The notes under the pieces were generated by a model. The model did no database searches. It was not told where the DNA came from and saw only the letters and a list, made by a program, of their open reading frames with translations. A program made the position numbers and the translations under genes. From IMG/VR virus record IMGVR_UViG_3300035698_014689, positions 1 through 64,000 of that record: 64,000 nt of DNA. One strand, given 5' to 3'. Positions 15,191 through 24,756 of this stretch are shown here, piece after piece. Position 1 is the stretch's first letter. Every line of letters starts with the position of its first letter. Origin of the DNA: a virus.

Positions 15191-15295
15191 GATTTCCTCC
15201 TATTTAAAACACATTTCAGCATACAGAGAACATATGTGTGTCAATAAATAATGCAAGTACTTTAACGAAGAAATTTCCTTTTATTTTTCACATTT
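15190..15295 (-). repeat. duplicated promoter/leader block, right copy
   Basis: Matches 1000-1110 over about 100 bp on the same strand, including AAAAATAAAAGGAAATTT, AGTACTTG, TTCTCTGTATG, TGAAATGTGTTTTA and the ribosome site. It is placed just after the stop of the winged-helix gene and before the MoxR/VWA operon. Confidence 0.75.
15229..15256 (-). promoter_or_regulatory. sigma70-like promoter, TTGCAT-N16-TATGTT
   Basis: Minus strand TTGCAT (15251-15256), 16 bp, TATGTT (15229-15234), at the same relative position as TTGTAA-N16-TATATT in the left copy of the block. An alternative -35 TTGACA begins 11 bp further downstream but gives only a 15-bp spacer to TATGCT. Confidence 0.55.
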
Positions 15296-15321
15296 CTCTT
15301 TTTTAGGTTGGAGCGGCTCCT

Positions 15322-16104
15322 CTACCAATCAGTCAAACCATCTCCTTCAACTTGCCCCGTGGACACCCTGTCCTTCAAAGAGACTCCTAATCGTCCTGAA
15401 TCATGGAACTCCCTGACCCTGTTCCAGTGTATACTAGAGCCAATTATGGAAATAGTGGGACGGGGATCGCTTATACCGAGCTTTCCCTTCAGCTTAGTCC
15501 AGTTTTCAAACAGGAACACGAACACCTTGTCAACGTAGTCATAATCGTTATTCGTCCACTTCAAGGGCCTACCCATATAAGTAAGTGTTTTTCCATCAGC
15601 GAATTGCTTACACTCCTCCCCGAATTTCATTTCATACAATTCTTTGAAGCGATTGAATAAAGCTGTGGCCGTTCCTTTGGAGACTTTCTTTTCGGGCTTC
15701 TTACCCATCGACTTGGCGATTCGGATAGCGGAGATATTTTTCTGATCATCCTCCATCTTTATGCGTGCTTTTTGGACGTTATTCAGAATGACTTTCTCAT
15801 CCCGCTTTTTCTTGGTCTCGTACTTCTTCACCCCAGCTTGGAGAATCAAATCTAGGAAATAATCATCCGCTGTCTTTAAGATGATATTATCGTCAACCAC
15901 TTTCACCCAGTTAAGTCTTTTCAAAGTATCGAAATGTCTTTTAACAGTTGTACTATTCAGCCCTGATTGAGTCACTACATTCTCATACTCCACAGCACCG
16001 TAATAAACATCCTGAGCCCTACAAAGTAAGTACAGGAATACAGCTTCTTTTTTGACTGACGTGATGGTCTCGGACTCAAGAAGCTCCTTCGTGAAAATCT
16101 GCAT
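15322..16104 (-). CDS. winged-helix protein, replication-initiator or regulator type
   Basis: A 260-residue protein. The N-terminal 90 residues form a winged helix (AVFLYLLCRAQDVYYGAV, VVTQSGLNSTTVKRHFDTL, WVKVVDDNIILK). A lysine-rich linker follows, then an FNRFKELYEMKFGEECK and DYVDKVFVFLFENWTKL domain like the C-terminal part of phage replication-initiation proteins. It lies alone behind its own promoter at 16.15 kb. Initiator versus transcription factor cannot be settled from the sequence. Confidence 0.6.
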   Translation of the reverse strand: MQIFTKELLESETITSVKKEAVFLYLLCRAQDVYYGAVEYENVVTQSGLNSTTVKRHFDTLKRLNWVKVVDDNIILKTADDYFLDLILQAGVKKYETKKKRDEKVILNNVQKARIKMEDDQKNISAIRIAKSMGKKPEKKVSKGTATALFNRFKELYEMKFGEECKQFADGKTLTYMGRPLKWTNNDYDYVDKVFVFLFENWTKLKGKLGISDPRPTISIIGSSIHWNRVREFHDSGRLGVSLKDRVSTGQVEGDGLTDW

Positions 16105-16148
16105 CGTTTCCTCCTATTTCTCGCAATTTAAACCCCATTCTCAAAATA

Positions 16149-16176
16149 ACCATAAACTCTGTTCGGATAAAAGCAA
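16149..16176 (-). promoter_or_regulatory. sigma70-like promoter, TTGCTT-N16-TATGGT
   Basis: Minus strand TTGCTT (16171-16176), 16 bp, TATGGT (16149-16154), in the gap between the baseplate-like gene and the winged-helix gene. It marks the probable border between structural and early regions. The leader contains two ribosome-like GGAGG/GAGAA words before ATG 16104. Confidence 0.6.
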
Positions 16177-16178
16177 GT

Positions 16179-16197
16179 AGACAAACCTTATTTGTCT
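16179..16197. promoter_or_regulatory. perfect inverted repeat next to a -35 box
   Basis: AGACAAA CCTTA TTTGTCT, 7-bp arms with a 5-nt loop, lies 2 bp upstream of the -35 element. No T-run follows on either strand, so an operator is likelier than a terminator. Confidence 0.5.
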
Positions 16198-16213
16198 CGA
16201 TTATTATCCACCT

Positions 16214-17614
16214 CTAAGTGGGCGTGTTATTCAGCCTGACGAATCCATAAGAAGACTCCAACGTGGCACTTGCTGAATTATATGACATACCGATGGAATA
16301 CAGCAGACACTTATATGACAGGGACTCGACTAACAGTGGAACTTGTACGACTGTATTCAACTCCATCAAATCAGGAATAAAAGGGCCTTTGGCTGACAAA
16401 GTACGACCCGACAGCAGAGCATCAAATAACGCCCTCTCACCGATCTCAGTTGCCTTAGCCGTGTCCTGAATATAAACGTTGTCAATAGTCATATAACGAA
16501 AGCCCGAAAGAGCCAGTTGAGCCGAGTCAGTAACGAGAACCTCAATCCTGTGCTCCGTCTGCTCGTCATCATGTTTCGCTATCTGCTCATCCCTTCTCCG
16601 TCCCATCATAGGGCCGTCGATACTCGCTTTCTTATCCATCGTCTTATTCGTTCCCTCTCCCAGTCCCGCAACACTGGAAGGGGCTCCAGCAGTAGTTCCA
16701 ACCTCGGGACGAGCTTCGATAGTGAAGACGACATTATTCATTGACGTGGAGCTGAACGTTCCAGTGAGCGCAACGTTGATCTGATTTCCCACAACACTCT
16801 CGACGACCCCCGAGTCCGCATCCCCCGAAATGATCGTCACCAGTGCGTTCATTGCCTGCTCTCGTGTGAAATTCCCCACCCCAGTGACAGCGACAACTGC
16901 GGTCGTGGTACTCGTAGATGAAAATTCCGTGGATTGACCATCGACTAAAGTTGACTTTCCTATATCTGAGCCAACAACATATCTTCCTCTCACCCTACAG
17001 AGGCTCGCCGTATAATTCTCAGAATCGGACAGACTCACCGGAGCCTGCAAGTCACCCTCGTCCAAAGTATACTCGACAGCGGAAGCATCATCCTTCTTCA
17101 AAGCCGTCACCAATTGACCCTGTCTGTTGATAAACATTTCAACATTACAAGCGTCCGCTATCTTCCTCACAGCGGTCAACAAAGAGTTCTCTGATATGTT
17201 GATGTCGCTAAAGGTCTCGGAATTATCGACAGAAACATCGAAATAAGCTGGGAGGACTCCTCCATAGGTTCCAAGTATGTATGCGAGTAAAGCGGAGCCA
17301 GTCATCGACTCAATCGTCTCCGACGTGATGGGACGGTGTCCCAGCAATTCAGGAATTGTGTTGACACCAATACTCACCGCCGAACTTCCCAGCAAATCAA
17401 AGGGAGGGGAAACGGAAACAACCCTTCCCAGAAAAGCCACGTATTCAGTGACTCCCCTTATAGCTGTCAGTGTCACCCGTTGACCGATGAGATTCTCAGT
17501 GTGTAAGGAATACTTGTTATCAGTATTATTAAGAATCACGGAAGCTGACGAACTGCTTTTTAAATCACGGCCCGTCCTCCAACTAATTATATCCTGCTTT
17601 ATTACACTAGCCAT
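16214..17614 (-). CDS. baseplate/tail hub-like protein
   Basis: A 466-residue protein beginning MASVIKQDIISWRTGRDL, with SASVILNNTDNKYS early on, typical of phage tail proteins that define an orthogonal beta domain at the tail tip. The middle holds LLAYILGTYGG, DVSVDNSETFSDINI, LLTAVRKIADACNVEMFI and GQLVTALKK, as in hub proteins of the gpD/gp27 type. The C-terminus ends SSYGFVRLNNTPT. It follows the tail gene set, which fits a distal tail role. It overlaps the 1219-residue glycosyltransferase by 8 nt. Confidence 0.65.
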   Translation of the reverse strand: MASVIKQDIISWRTGRDLKSSSSASVILNNTDNKYSLHTENLIGQRVTLTAIRGVTEYVAFLGRVVSVSPPFDLLGSSAVSIGVNTIPELLGHRPITSETIESMTGSALLAYILGTYGGVLPAYFDVSVDNSETFSDINISENSLLTAVRKIADACNVEMFINRQGQLVTALKKDDASAVEYTLDEGDLQAPVSLSDSENYTASLCRVRGRYVVGSDIGKSTLVDGQSTEFSSTSTTTAVVAVTGVGNFTREQAMNALVTIISGDADSGVVESVVGNQINVALTGTFSSTSMNNVVFTIEARPEVGTTAGAPSSVAGLGEGTNKTMDKKASIDGPMMGRRRDEQIAKHDDEQTEHRIEVLVTDSAQLALSGFRYMTIDNVYIQDTAKATEIGERALFDALLSGRTLSAKGPFIPDLMELNTVVQVPLLVESLSYKCLLYSIGMSYNSASATLESSYGFVRLNNTPT

Positions 17615-20600
17615 CTAACAAATCTCCTAATTTCATAACTTTTCTATTCACAAAAACGACCTCTTCCATTGAGAAAATACCTGACCCTCTCAACCTCTCA
17701 GGAGCTTTTCTCACAGCAACGAGAAACTTCTCATACAAAGGCGTTGCCACTCTGCGTAAAGTGCAACCTACACACCTTTTTCCAATAGCCTGAAAACCCT
17801 CCACCTTCTTCCTCACGTCATCAAAAGCGGGAAGCAGTTCGGGATAAACTCCCAAAACGGCGGTCTGCTTTTCCCAAAGCATGACACCATCCAGAGGCTT
17901 TTTTTCAACAGTCCGAATACGATGAGCTCTGTCAACAGGAGGGATAGGCGTAGGAGCGGGAGAGGGAAAGTGAGTTGGATCGTACGAACCACCCTTAAAC
18001 GGATCAACATTCACAGGCAGGCCAACCAACGCTGGTCGCACCACACCTCGTTTTTCCCCAGCAGTTTTACTCGGAGCATTCTTCTTGATTACGGATGCTT
18101 GAACGGAAGCGTTCACCCTCTTAGCTTGACGCTTCTTTTTCAATGCTAGATACATACCATCGGTACGCTCTTTCTCACTTAAATAAGTTTTCTTCTCAAC
18201 ATAGGTTACTGCTTCCTGCAAATCAACATAATCAAAAGCAGTCAAACCGCTACTCTCAACACAATTAAAAACTTGAACATTGTAAAAATCCAACTGCTCT
18301 TTAACAAGACTGAAAAATGTGTTGAGCATTCGATACGTTCTATTATTCGAACGACAACCTCCAGCGGATTTCCCCTGATCAAAAGCGTAAGGCTGTTCAT
18401 GTTCCATCTTGAAATCAGCACCAACAAGGAAAATCTTACGAAATCCTAGAACAACGAGCAACTTCATAGCAACCATCATAACACTACGAAGATTCGAGTA
18501 TGATTCTTTCCTATCCTCATCATTGATCTTAGTTGAACCAGTCAAACCCCACGAAAATTTATCATCGTCCAGCCACTGATCAACAACTGATGTTTTATTA
18601 CGATAATACTCAAGGACATTCGGACAATTCTTAGGTCGTATATTCGCTTCCTCATCCTTAATGGAATCCCATAAAGCTTGTTTGCTATGACCTCTTGATA
18701 TAAATTTCGTGATAGTCGGGTCTTTCCAAATACTCAGACAAAATCTGCTCGGTTCATCCACACATGTCCACAGGTCTGGACGAACCACCGAAGGACTGTT
18801 ATTCACTCCCATTTTCATGACTTTAGACTTATTCAAAAGGGAAGCTCTATCCTCCGTGGTACTTGGGCCGCTCAATATGAGGAAACACGAGGCATCCTTA
18901 TAAGAATCAACAAAGTCAATTGGAGTGGTAACACCCTCCCTGATGAAAACTGGATGTGAAGAGTCCTTTTTCCTGAGTGATTTGAAGGGCATATCCTCCA
19001 CTTCGAATTTCGAGAATAATTCCTGATAAAGAACCACATCCTCACCTATCCATGAACGTAATACACTCCAGTCAGGAGTATCAAAAGGCCAACCCTTTCT
19101 CGGATTGTGACCGATAGTATGTCCTTTTCGACAATCAGGCAGATTCTTAATTCCAACCGTGTACTTGACTTTGGAGGAAAACATCTTTTTCCTACCCTCA
19201 AAAGCATTCCAAAGAAGACGATCAACATACATGGACTTCTTCCCACAAACTCTCAACAAATCAGAAATAACAGACCGTCTAAAACCAGTCTGACACCATG
19301 CGGCATTGCTCTTGCTTCCTACCACCTTATACTGAGGAACGTCCCCCTTAAAAGAATAATAAGGAACGGTCTTCTGTCCATACAAATCAAACTCGTTCAA
19401 ACCCTCTGCAACCGTCTGAAGGTATTCAGGGTGATACCAGTCATCATCCTCGACAATAATCACTTTCTCGCCCGTCACATGCTTCAGAGCCTCCATCATA
19501 TTAACAGGCAGAGTATGTTTTGGATCATCCTCCCTAGGCTCCCTCCTAATATACTGAATGTTCATGCCCTGAACCAACTCCTCGGGGAGAGGTGTTTTAC
19601 CATCATCTACAACGATCCATTGAATGAAAGATTGCGTCTGTCTACTCATCCAAGTTCTACACAAAGTGAATGCTGATAATCTATCACCAGTGGGCGTGAT
19701 AATTGTGATACTCTCTTTCACCTTCGTTATATCGTCCACTCGAACCACTGAAAAGGCATCTCCGCCCTTCCCAGCTAAAAGGGGTTTTTCAGGGAAGCTC
19801 CAAGCATTGAAATAATTGATAAGCTGTTCTGTCTTCCCCTTGATGTTTCTAAGAGAGGGAGCATTCAATATCTTAGACGAAATATCATCGCGAACATAAC
19901 TCAAGTGGTGCATCTCTAACTCATCTCTTTGAAATTCCCTGACTTCTCCCTCGACTGACAAACCTCTTGAAGGATCGATATGAAAACTTGACTGATACTT
20001 GACATCAAAAGAAACACCACTACGAATTTTTTGAATAAAAGGAACATAGTATTCTTGCTTGGGCTCCAGTCGATAATAAGGTTTTTTCCAATAAGTGACC
20101 ATCCTACAAACAGACGTGTCAAAACCCTCTTTCTGCATCAAGCTCTTCGCTGAAGCAAATTGAATCGGCTCATAAAGCTCATCGGCTCCCATAAGCATGA
20201 AGTGAGTCATACCGAGTTTTCTCAATCTCTCCAGTCCTATATTCGCCTTAGTTATCTCCTGCCTTTTAGCACAGGCTTTCGTTGGAGTGTACTTGAGCAT
20301 TGAATCTATTCGACCCTCTTTTTTCAGGCCCCTCAATAAAGGCAGAAGCCTCTCAGTGCAGGGATTTCCCACAAAAGACTTCTCCTGATAAAGAACAAGT
20401 ATATGATCAGCGTTCTCCCTTACGGAAGTGATCGAAAGAGGTAGATTTTCCTCCCCATTGAAAACGGTGTAGATTATTCCCAACCTCATCTTTTTCCCCT
20501 CATAAAAAGAGGTGTGAAGCCAGTCCTCACCTATGTCAAAAAAAGACCTCATCTCATCCGAGACAGCATTATCAATCATGCCTATTTTCTTTTGCTCTTC

Positions 20601-21266
20601 ACGAATGATTTTACTTATCCCCTCAACAGTGAAATCGTGGGGAATTGAGGCTGGAGTATCTGTATTGCAGACAGTCTTAATTCCCATCAAACCCATCTCT
20701 ATGACACTGTTCGGCAAACCATCTTTTTTAGTCAAACGTAAACCCAAAAAGCATTGCTTATAAAGAGAGTGCATCTCCTTCCAGTCAAAACTCTGCAAAG
20801 AAGAGCAGAGAAACTCTATGTCGGGGTGCTTCGCCATCACAGCTTCACACAAATCAAAACCAAAACTCTTTTTTCTTCTTTCAGACCCGTAATAAATATA
20901 TATCTTATTCCCTTTTTTGACTGGAACAAATGGATCATGTAAAGTGTGAGTGACATGCAATAAAATACTTTCGCTGGTAAACATCTCAAGGCGAGCTTTC
21001 ATCTGATTAGAGATAGCAATATGAAATATGTTTTCTCTTTGAAAAAGACTGGGGTGTTTCTGCGCAACTGCGAGGTCGGAACCCATCCAAACAATCACAA
21101 CGAGTCCTTTATGATCCAACACAAAAGAAACGTCACTACTGTCATAAACTCCGAAACAGACGACAGGGTTGGAACTAGACGTGCAATCTGAAAAGCCAAA
21201 TTTTTTCCTCAGATGTGGCTCAAAGAATCGAACGGAATCACTCACATGAAATTGCGTTATTTTCAT
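17607..21266 (-). CDS. multidomain glycosyltransferase, 1219 aa
   Basis: At least four domains in series. Residues about 30-255: GT-B/GT4-like (IYYGSERRKKSFGFDL, GLPNSVIEMGLMGIKTV). 262-465: GT2-like (LGIIYTVFNGEENLPLSI, MGADELYEP). 518-720: GT2 (SITIITPTGDRLSAF, VEDDDWYHPEYL with acidic triad near 607). 785-1010: DUF115/Maf-like domain (FLILSGPSTTED, GFRKIFLVGADF). The C-terminal region has a CVGC pair. The gene lies between Cys/Trp-rich tail proteins and a hub protein and probably glycosylates virion or host glycans. Confidence 0.85.
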   Translation of the reverse strand: MKITQFHVSDSVRFFEPHLRKKFGFSDCTSSSNPVVCFGVYDSSDVSFVLDHKGLVVIVWMGSDLAVAQKHPSLFQRENIFHIAISNQMKARLEMFTSESILLHVTHTLHDPFVPVKKGNKIYIYYGSERRKKSFGFDLCEAVMAKHPDIEFLCSSLQSFDWKEMHSLYKQCFLGLRLTKKDGLPNSVIEMGLMGIKTVCNTDTPASIPHDFTVEGISKIIREEQKKIGMIDNAVSDEMRSFFDIGEDWLHTSFYEGKKMRLGIIYTVFNGEENLPLSITSVRENADHILVLYQEKSFVGNPCTERLLPLLRGLKKEGRIDSMLKYTPTKACAKRQEITKANIGLERLRKLGMTHFMLMGADELYEPIQFASAKSLMQKEGFDTSVCRMVTYWKKPYYRLEPKQEYYVPFIQKIRSGVSFDVKYQSSFHIDPSRGLSVEGEVREFQRDELEMHHLSYVRDDISSKILNAPSLRNIKGKTEQLINYFNAWSFPEKPLLAGKGGDAFSVVRVDDITKVKESITIITPTGDRLSAFTLCRTWMSRQTQSFIQWIVVDDGKTPLPEELVQGMNIQYIRREPREDDPKHTLPVNMMEALKHVTGEKVIIVEDDDWYHPEYLQTVAEGLNEFDLYGQKTVPYYSFKGDVPQYKVVGSKSNAAWCQTGFRRSVISDLLRVCGKKSMYVDRLLWNAFEGRKKMFSSKVKYTVGIKNLPDCRKGHTIGHNPRKGWPFDTPDWSVLRSWIGEDVVLYQELFSKFEVEDMPFKSLRKKDSSHPVFIREGVTTPIDFVDSYKDASCFLILSGPSTTEDRASLLNKSKVMKMGVNNSPSVVRPDLWTCVDEPSRFCLSIWKDPTITKFISRGHSKQALWDSIKDEEANIRPKNCPNVLEYYRNKTSVVDQWLDDDKFSWGLTGSTKINDEDRKESYSNLRSVMMVAMKLLVVLGFRKIFLVGADFKMEHEQPYAFDQGKSAGGCRSNNRTYRMLNTFFSLVKEQLDFYNVQVFNCVESSGLTAFDYVDLQEAVTYVEKKTYLSEKERTDGMYLALKKKRQAKRVNASVQASVIKKNAPSKTAGEKRGVVRPALVGLPVNVDPFKGGSYDPTHFPSPAPTPIPPVDRAHRIRTVEKKPLDGVMLWEKQTAVLGVYPELLPAFDDVRKKVEGFQAIGKRCVGCTLRRVATPLYEKFLVAVRKAPERLRGSGIFSMEEVVFVNRKVMKLGDLLDG

Positions 21267-21275
21267 CTCTTTTCC

Positions 21276-21893
21276 TTACTTTAATACTTTCGCACAATGC
21301 TCTTTCGGCAACATCAAATGCGGAAAGAAAGGTGCAACCAATTGCATCGCATCCTCATCTGCTTTCTCCAATCCACCTTTCTCTCCATTCGTGGTCATAT
21401 CAAGCCATGATTGAATGAAAACAGACTCCTTCTTAAAACCTATGATCCGTGGATCAATAGGAACCTTGAAATTATTCACAACTGAATTGACTGAAGGAAA
21501 AATGCTTGCCCATTTTAAAAGCCTTTTATACTTCACGTGATCAGTCAGTAATATATGCTCAGTATTCATAAAAAGCAAACCGGAATCATCAAGCTGTTTC
21601 CAAATAGTGCTAGGGAAACTTTTGAAAATCGTGCCGTTCCGCACAAAAAGAGTCAACTCAAAAGGAGTGTATCTCAAACCTCTGACCAACAGAATCCTCG
21701 GAGAAATACCTGCCGCTTTAATTACCTGACAATCAAGATCGAATCTTTTCTTCAGATCAGCTACGACGAGAAGGTCAATGCCATCCATATACACCTTCAC
21801 TGGTCCATCATAAAATAGCCTCAAAGATTTCAGTGTGTCTTCAAATTCACTCGCTTCGTCAGCCATCACGAACATCAAAATTCCCTTACTCAT
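21276..21893 (-). CDS. small GT-A-like glycosyltransferase
   Basis: A 205-residue protein; ATG at 21893 is chosen because AGGAG lies 6 nt upstream. The start MSKGILMFVMADEASEFEDTL resembles the nucleotide-binding strand of GT8-like enzymes, and the later VPIDPRIIGFKKESVFIQSW and MNTEHILLTDH segments fit a sugar-transfer fold. A clear DxD is not seen, so activity is uncertain. It is coupled to the 1219-residue enzyme. Confidence 0.5.
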   Translation of the reverse strand: MSKGILMFVMADEASEFEDTLKSLRLFYDGPVKVYMDGIDLLVVADLKKRFDLDCQVIKAAGISPRILLVRGLRYTPFELTLFVRNGTIFKSFPSTIWKQLDDSGLLFMNTEHILLTDHVKYKRLLKWASIFPSVNSVVNNFKVPIDPRIIGFKKESVFIQSWLDMTTNGEKGGLEKADEDAMQLVAPFFPHLMLPKEHCAKVLK

Positions 21894-21907
21894 TCTGTAC
21901 TCCTTTA

Positions 21908-23809
21908 TTAAGTGTAAATCGGCGGATAAGTTCCAGCACAAGCGTCCTTCGGAGACGATACCGTCCAGTCGGAGGTGATCGGCCCCTGTCTACGAACCTT
22001 CAGCACTGATCTTGGATCACCTGTGGCAGGGCTTGAATAATTCTCGATCACAGGACAGACATCATCTCTAAAAACAATAGTCGGCCCTACGACTATACAG
22101 TCATCATGACCCATGATCGTCCCAGTTGCATTCAGTCCACTATAATAATAATAAGACCAATAATAATAACCTCTAACCCACGGCCCGTCAATAGGCTCCA
22201 AACCACGCGGCTCAGGAACAGATGAAAGACATAAACAAGTCGATAAATCGGGCAGAGCATCCACCGCCTCGGAACTTGATCCGTCAGGGGGACAGACATA
22301 ATCCTCGGGACTCCAATCATCATAAGAAGACTCTGAACTGTTGACTGGTATTTCTCCTGACAACTCCTGTGTTCCCTCCCCATTATTATATATGCCAAGA
22401 ACATCTTTAAATGGTAATCTCTTTCCAATAAATCGAACATCATCAAGCTCAATCAAAACAGTGCTATTTGCGGAAAAAATGGCGGATGTTCTCAAGGGCT
22501 CCTGAGTTAAGTCCGTGGGCCAGTCATAAGTCTGATAAAGCTGGGTTATATACTGGCCTAACCACATATCACTAAACGTCCAAAATTCGTCCATGAAATA
22601 AACATCATTAGTCTGCGTGTAACTAGACCAAGGAGTGAGCTTCCTCGCATCGAGATAAACCTCCAAACCATCTTCCTCGGAAACATTCGCCACTACATTA
22701 TAGAATGTGTCGGGATCATAGTCCTGAGGCGTTGACATAAATACCGCTCTTGATCGCATAGAGGGGGAGTAACTAACATTCACAGCCAACTGTCCACCAG
22801 TGATCACGAGCGAGATTTGAAACTGACTTCTGTGATCATGTCGATAGTAATCCGTCCAACGACAATCCATAGCACAGATATACTGAGCATAAGGACGAGT
22901 CTCGCCACTGGGAAAGTCGGGAATCATCGCCCAAGCTGAGACGGAAAAAGCTTTCCCCATTGTCTCATTGAACCGCTGACGCAACTGGACTGCTGGACTT
23001 GCTTGAGAACCTGACAAACGGATAGCACCTGCGATTTTACCCTCAACACCCTCAACATTACCAGTTACAACCGTACCATCTATCCCAAGGTCATTCCCTA
23101 TGACTTCACTGCCTGCAACAGCTGATTCTGAAGGCTGTGAAACACTGCTGTCGAAGTCATCCATTCTATAATGAGCCACAATATCGTCAGCAACAGTCCA
23201 CAACGTGTCCTTAACACACAAATCACCCCACCAGTGCCAAGTGCAAACACCCTCGTCACAATCCTCGTAAATCCACTTATTCGCATCATCCTCATTCTGC
23301 TTCTTTTCACATGTATAAATCAAACTTTCAGCTGTGTAACTCCAAACATCAAAAACAGAATCGTATGTCACATCAGTGTAACACCTAAGCTCCTCCTCAA
23401 ACTCCTGTGATGAGAATGAAGAAACAGGATCATCAGATTCATCTACACTGATTGAATCACCACTACTCAATTCGGGCCAGTCACAAATTCCACATTCAGA
23501 ATAATCTGGCCACGATGAGGGTCGCGCCTCTCCTATGCAATCAGGATAAACGAAAGTCTCACCACTCACCCATGTCCATTGACACGTTCCCGCCTCTACA
23601 TCCAAAGCCGAGAGAGTCCATGTATCTATTCTTGATTCTCGGTCACTTTTCGTACAACCAGCGGCTGTCTTCACAGCAGTCTTAACCTCATCACTCTCAG
23701 AGCAATAAAGTGTTACATGCCATACTGGATGACTCAACGTCGCATCCGCTAAAGTGCAGTCACCTATCGGAGGCATCGTATCAGGTTGGTCGTTACATTC
23801 ATAAGCCAT
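21908..23809 (-). CDS. LamG-containing Cys/Trp-rich tail protein (paralogue 3)
   Basis: 633 residues. Residues 27-91 carry the HPVW module (HPVWHVTLYC...CQWTW...YPDCIG). Residues 143-198 carry the CYT module (RCYTDVTYDSVFDVW ... WIYEDC ... CTWHWWGDLC). Residues about 205-470 form a laminin-G-like domain (DIVAHYRMDDF, FSVSAWAMI). A Tyr-rich segment (YYYWSYYYYSG) lies near the end. Location after the tape measure and the LamG fold suggest a surface-exposed receptor- or glycan-binding tail protein. Confidence 0.75.
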   Translation of the reverse strand: MAYECNDQPDTMPPIGDCTLADATLSHPVWHVTLYCSESDEVKTAVKTAAGCTKSDRESRIDTWTLSALDVEAGTCQWTWVSGETFVYPDCIGEARPSSWPDYSECGICDWPELSSGDSISVDESDDPVSSFSSQEFEEELRCYTDVTYDSVFDVWSYTAESLIYTCEKKQNEDDANKWIYEDCDEGVCTWHWWGDLCVKDTLWTVADDIVAHYRMDDFDSSVSQPSESAVAGSEVIGNDLGIDGTVVTGNVEGVEGKIAGAIRLSGSQASPAVQLRQRFNETMGKAFSVSAWAMIPDFPSGETRPYAQYICAMDCRWTDYYRHDHRSQFQISLVITGGQLAVNVSYSPSMRSRAVFMSTPQDYDPDTFYNVVANVSEEDGLEVYLDARKLTPWSSYTQTNDVYFMDEFWTFSDMWLGQYITQLYQTYDWPTDLTQEPLRTSAIFSANSTVLIELDDVRFIGKRLPFKDVLGIYNNGEGTQELSGEIPVNSSESSYDDWSPEDYVCPPDGSSSEAVDALPDLSTCLCLSSVPEPRGLEPIDGPWVRGYYYWSYYYYSGLNATGTIMGHDDCIVVGPTIVFRDDVCPVIENYSSPATGDPRSVLKVRRQGPITSDWTVSSPKDACAGTYPPIYT

Positions 23810-23820
23810 TTTATTTTCCT

Positions 23821-24738
23821 TTATTCACAACAACACATCGCCACATAATAACCGCCATCATATATCACATAATGCGACTGAGAACAGGCCCCTGTATAAC
23901 CATACCAAGGGGGAAATACAGTAGCGCAATAATTATCACAATCAGCGGCTCCAGCGGCATCCGCTTCAGCATAAGTATCATAACCAGCATAAAGTTCGGG
24001 AGAACAACCAGCTGTGCAAGCAGTGGGAGGCTCCGGTTCTGAACTCGGTGGCGGATCAGAACTCGGTGGTGGATCAGAACTCGGTGGTGGATCAGAACTT
24101 GGTGGTGGTGGTGCTGAACCACTTGAATCATCTGAATCAGAAGGTTCTATACACTCGTCGCCCCACCAGTGCCAATTACATACTCCGCCCGTCTCACCAT
24201 CATAAATCCACTCATGCAGAGGTTCATTGAGATACCCTCCCGACTTATTCACACACGTCATCGTCAGGTTAGCCGGATTATCTTTCTTCCATTGATTGAA
24301 AGTCGCATCAAACCACTGCTCCGTATAACAACGCATATCCTCATACGCGTCCGTCTCCTCCTCTCCCGACGAATAGTCATCACTGCCGTCCGACAACAGA
24401 ATTGAATCACTTGAGTCAACGCAAGTGCATTGCGAATAATCGGGCGTTGACGTCGGACTATCGTTTCCAAGGCATTCAGGCCATTGATACTCCTGCGAGC
24501 AGACCCATCTCCACACACACGTCGTATCATCGTCTAGGATCAACTCCCACACGTCGTAATCGTAATTCGAGTAAGTTGTACAAGTGGAACTCGTTTTGAC
24601 CGCCACATCCGCTCCACAGAGCAATGTCACCTTCCAAACAGGATGACGCATCGTCGGATCAGCGGACGGACAAACCCCTGTGTCGGGATATGCCGAAGGT
24701 GTCTCCGCATTACAAACTTTTCCTGTACAATCAGCCAT
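23821..24738 (-). CDS. Cys/Trp-rich tail protein with PPPSSD repeats (paralogue 2)
   Basis: 305 residues. HPVW module at 31-90 (HPVWKVTLLC...CVWRWVC...WPECLG), CYT module at 136-197 (RCYTEQWFDATFNQW ... WIYDGETGGVCNWHWWGDEC), then a PPPSSD repeat linker at about 209-237, and a Cys-rich tail ending CCCE. The linker looks extended and is a plausible acceptor for O-glycans made by the neighbouring enzymes, which is inference. It starts 11 nt from its paralogue. Confidence 0.75.
   Translation of the reverse strand: MADCTGKVCNAETPSAYPDTGVCPSADPTMRHPVWKVTLLCGADVAVKTSSTCTTYSNYDYDVWELILDDDTTCVWRWVCSQEYQWPECLGNDSPTSTPDYSQCTCVDSSDSILLSDGSDDYSSGEEETDAYEDMRCYTEQWFDATFNQWKKDNPANLTMTCVNKSGGYLNEPLHEWIYDGETGGVCNWHWWGDECIEPSDSDDSSGSAPPPPSSDPPPSSDPPPSSDPPPSSEPEPPTACTAGCSPELYAGYDTYAEADAAGAADCDNYCATVFPPWYGYTGACSQSHYVIYDGGYYVAMCCCE
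24041..24112. repeat. 18-bp tandem repeat, 4 copies
   Basis: Four consecutive 18-bp units of the type GAACTCGGTGGTGGATCA (plus strand) encode PPPSSD on the minus strand; the last unit is diverged. Copy-number changes here would lengthen or shorten a linker in the tail protein without changing frame. Confidence 0.85.
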
Positions 24739-24756
24739 CTTCTTTTCCCCTTTTTC

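Noticed and set aside
24014-24230. Plus-strand ORF with GGGSELGGGSEL repeats
   Set aside because: Antisense reading of the PPPSSD minisatellite in the tail protein; no start signal.
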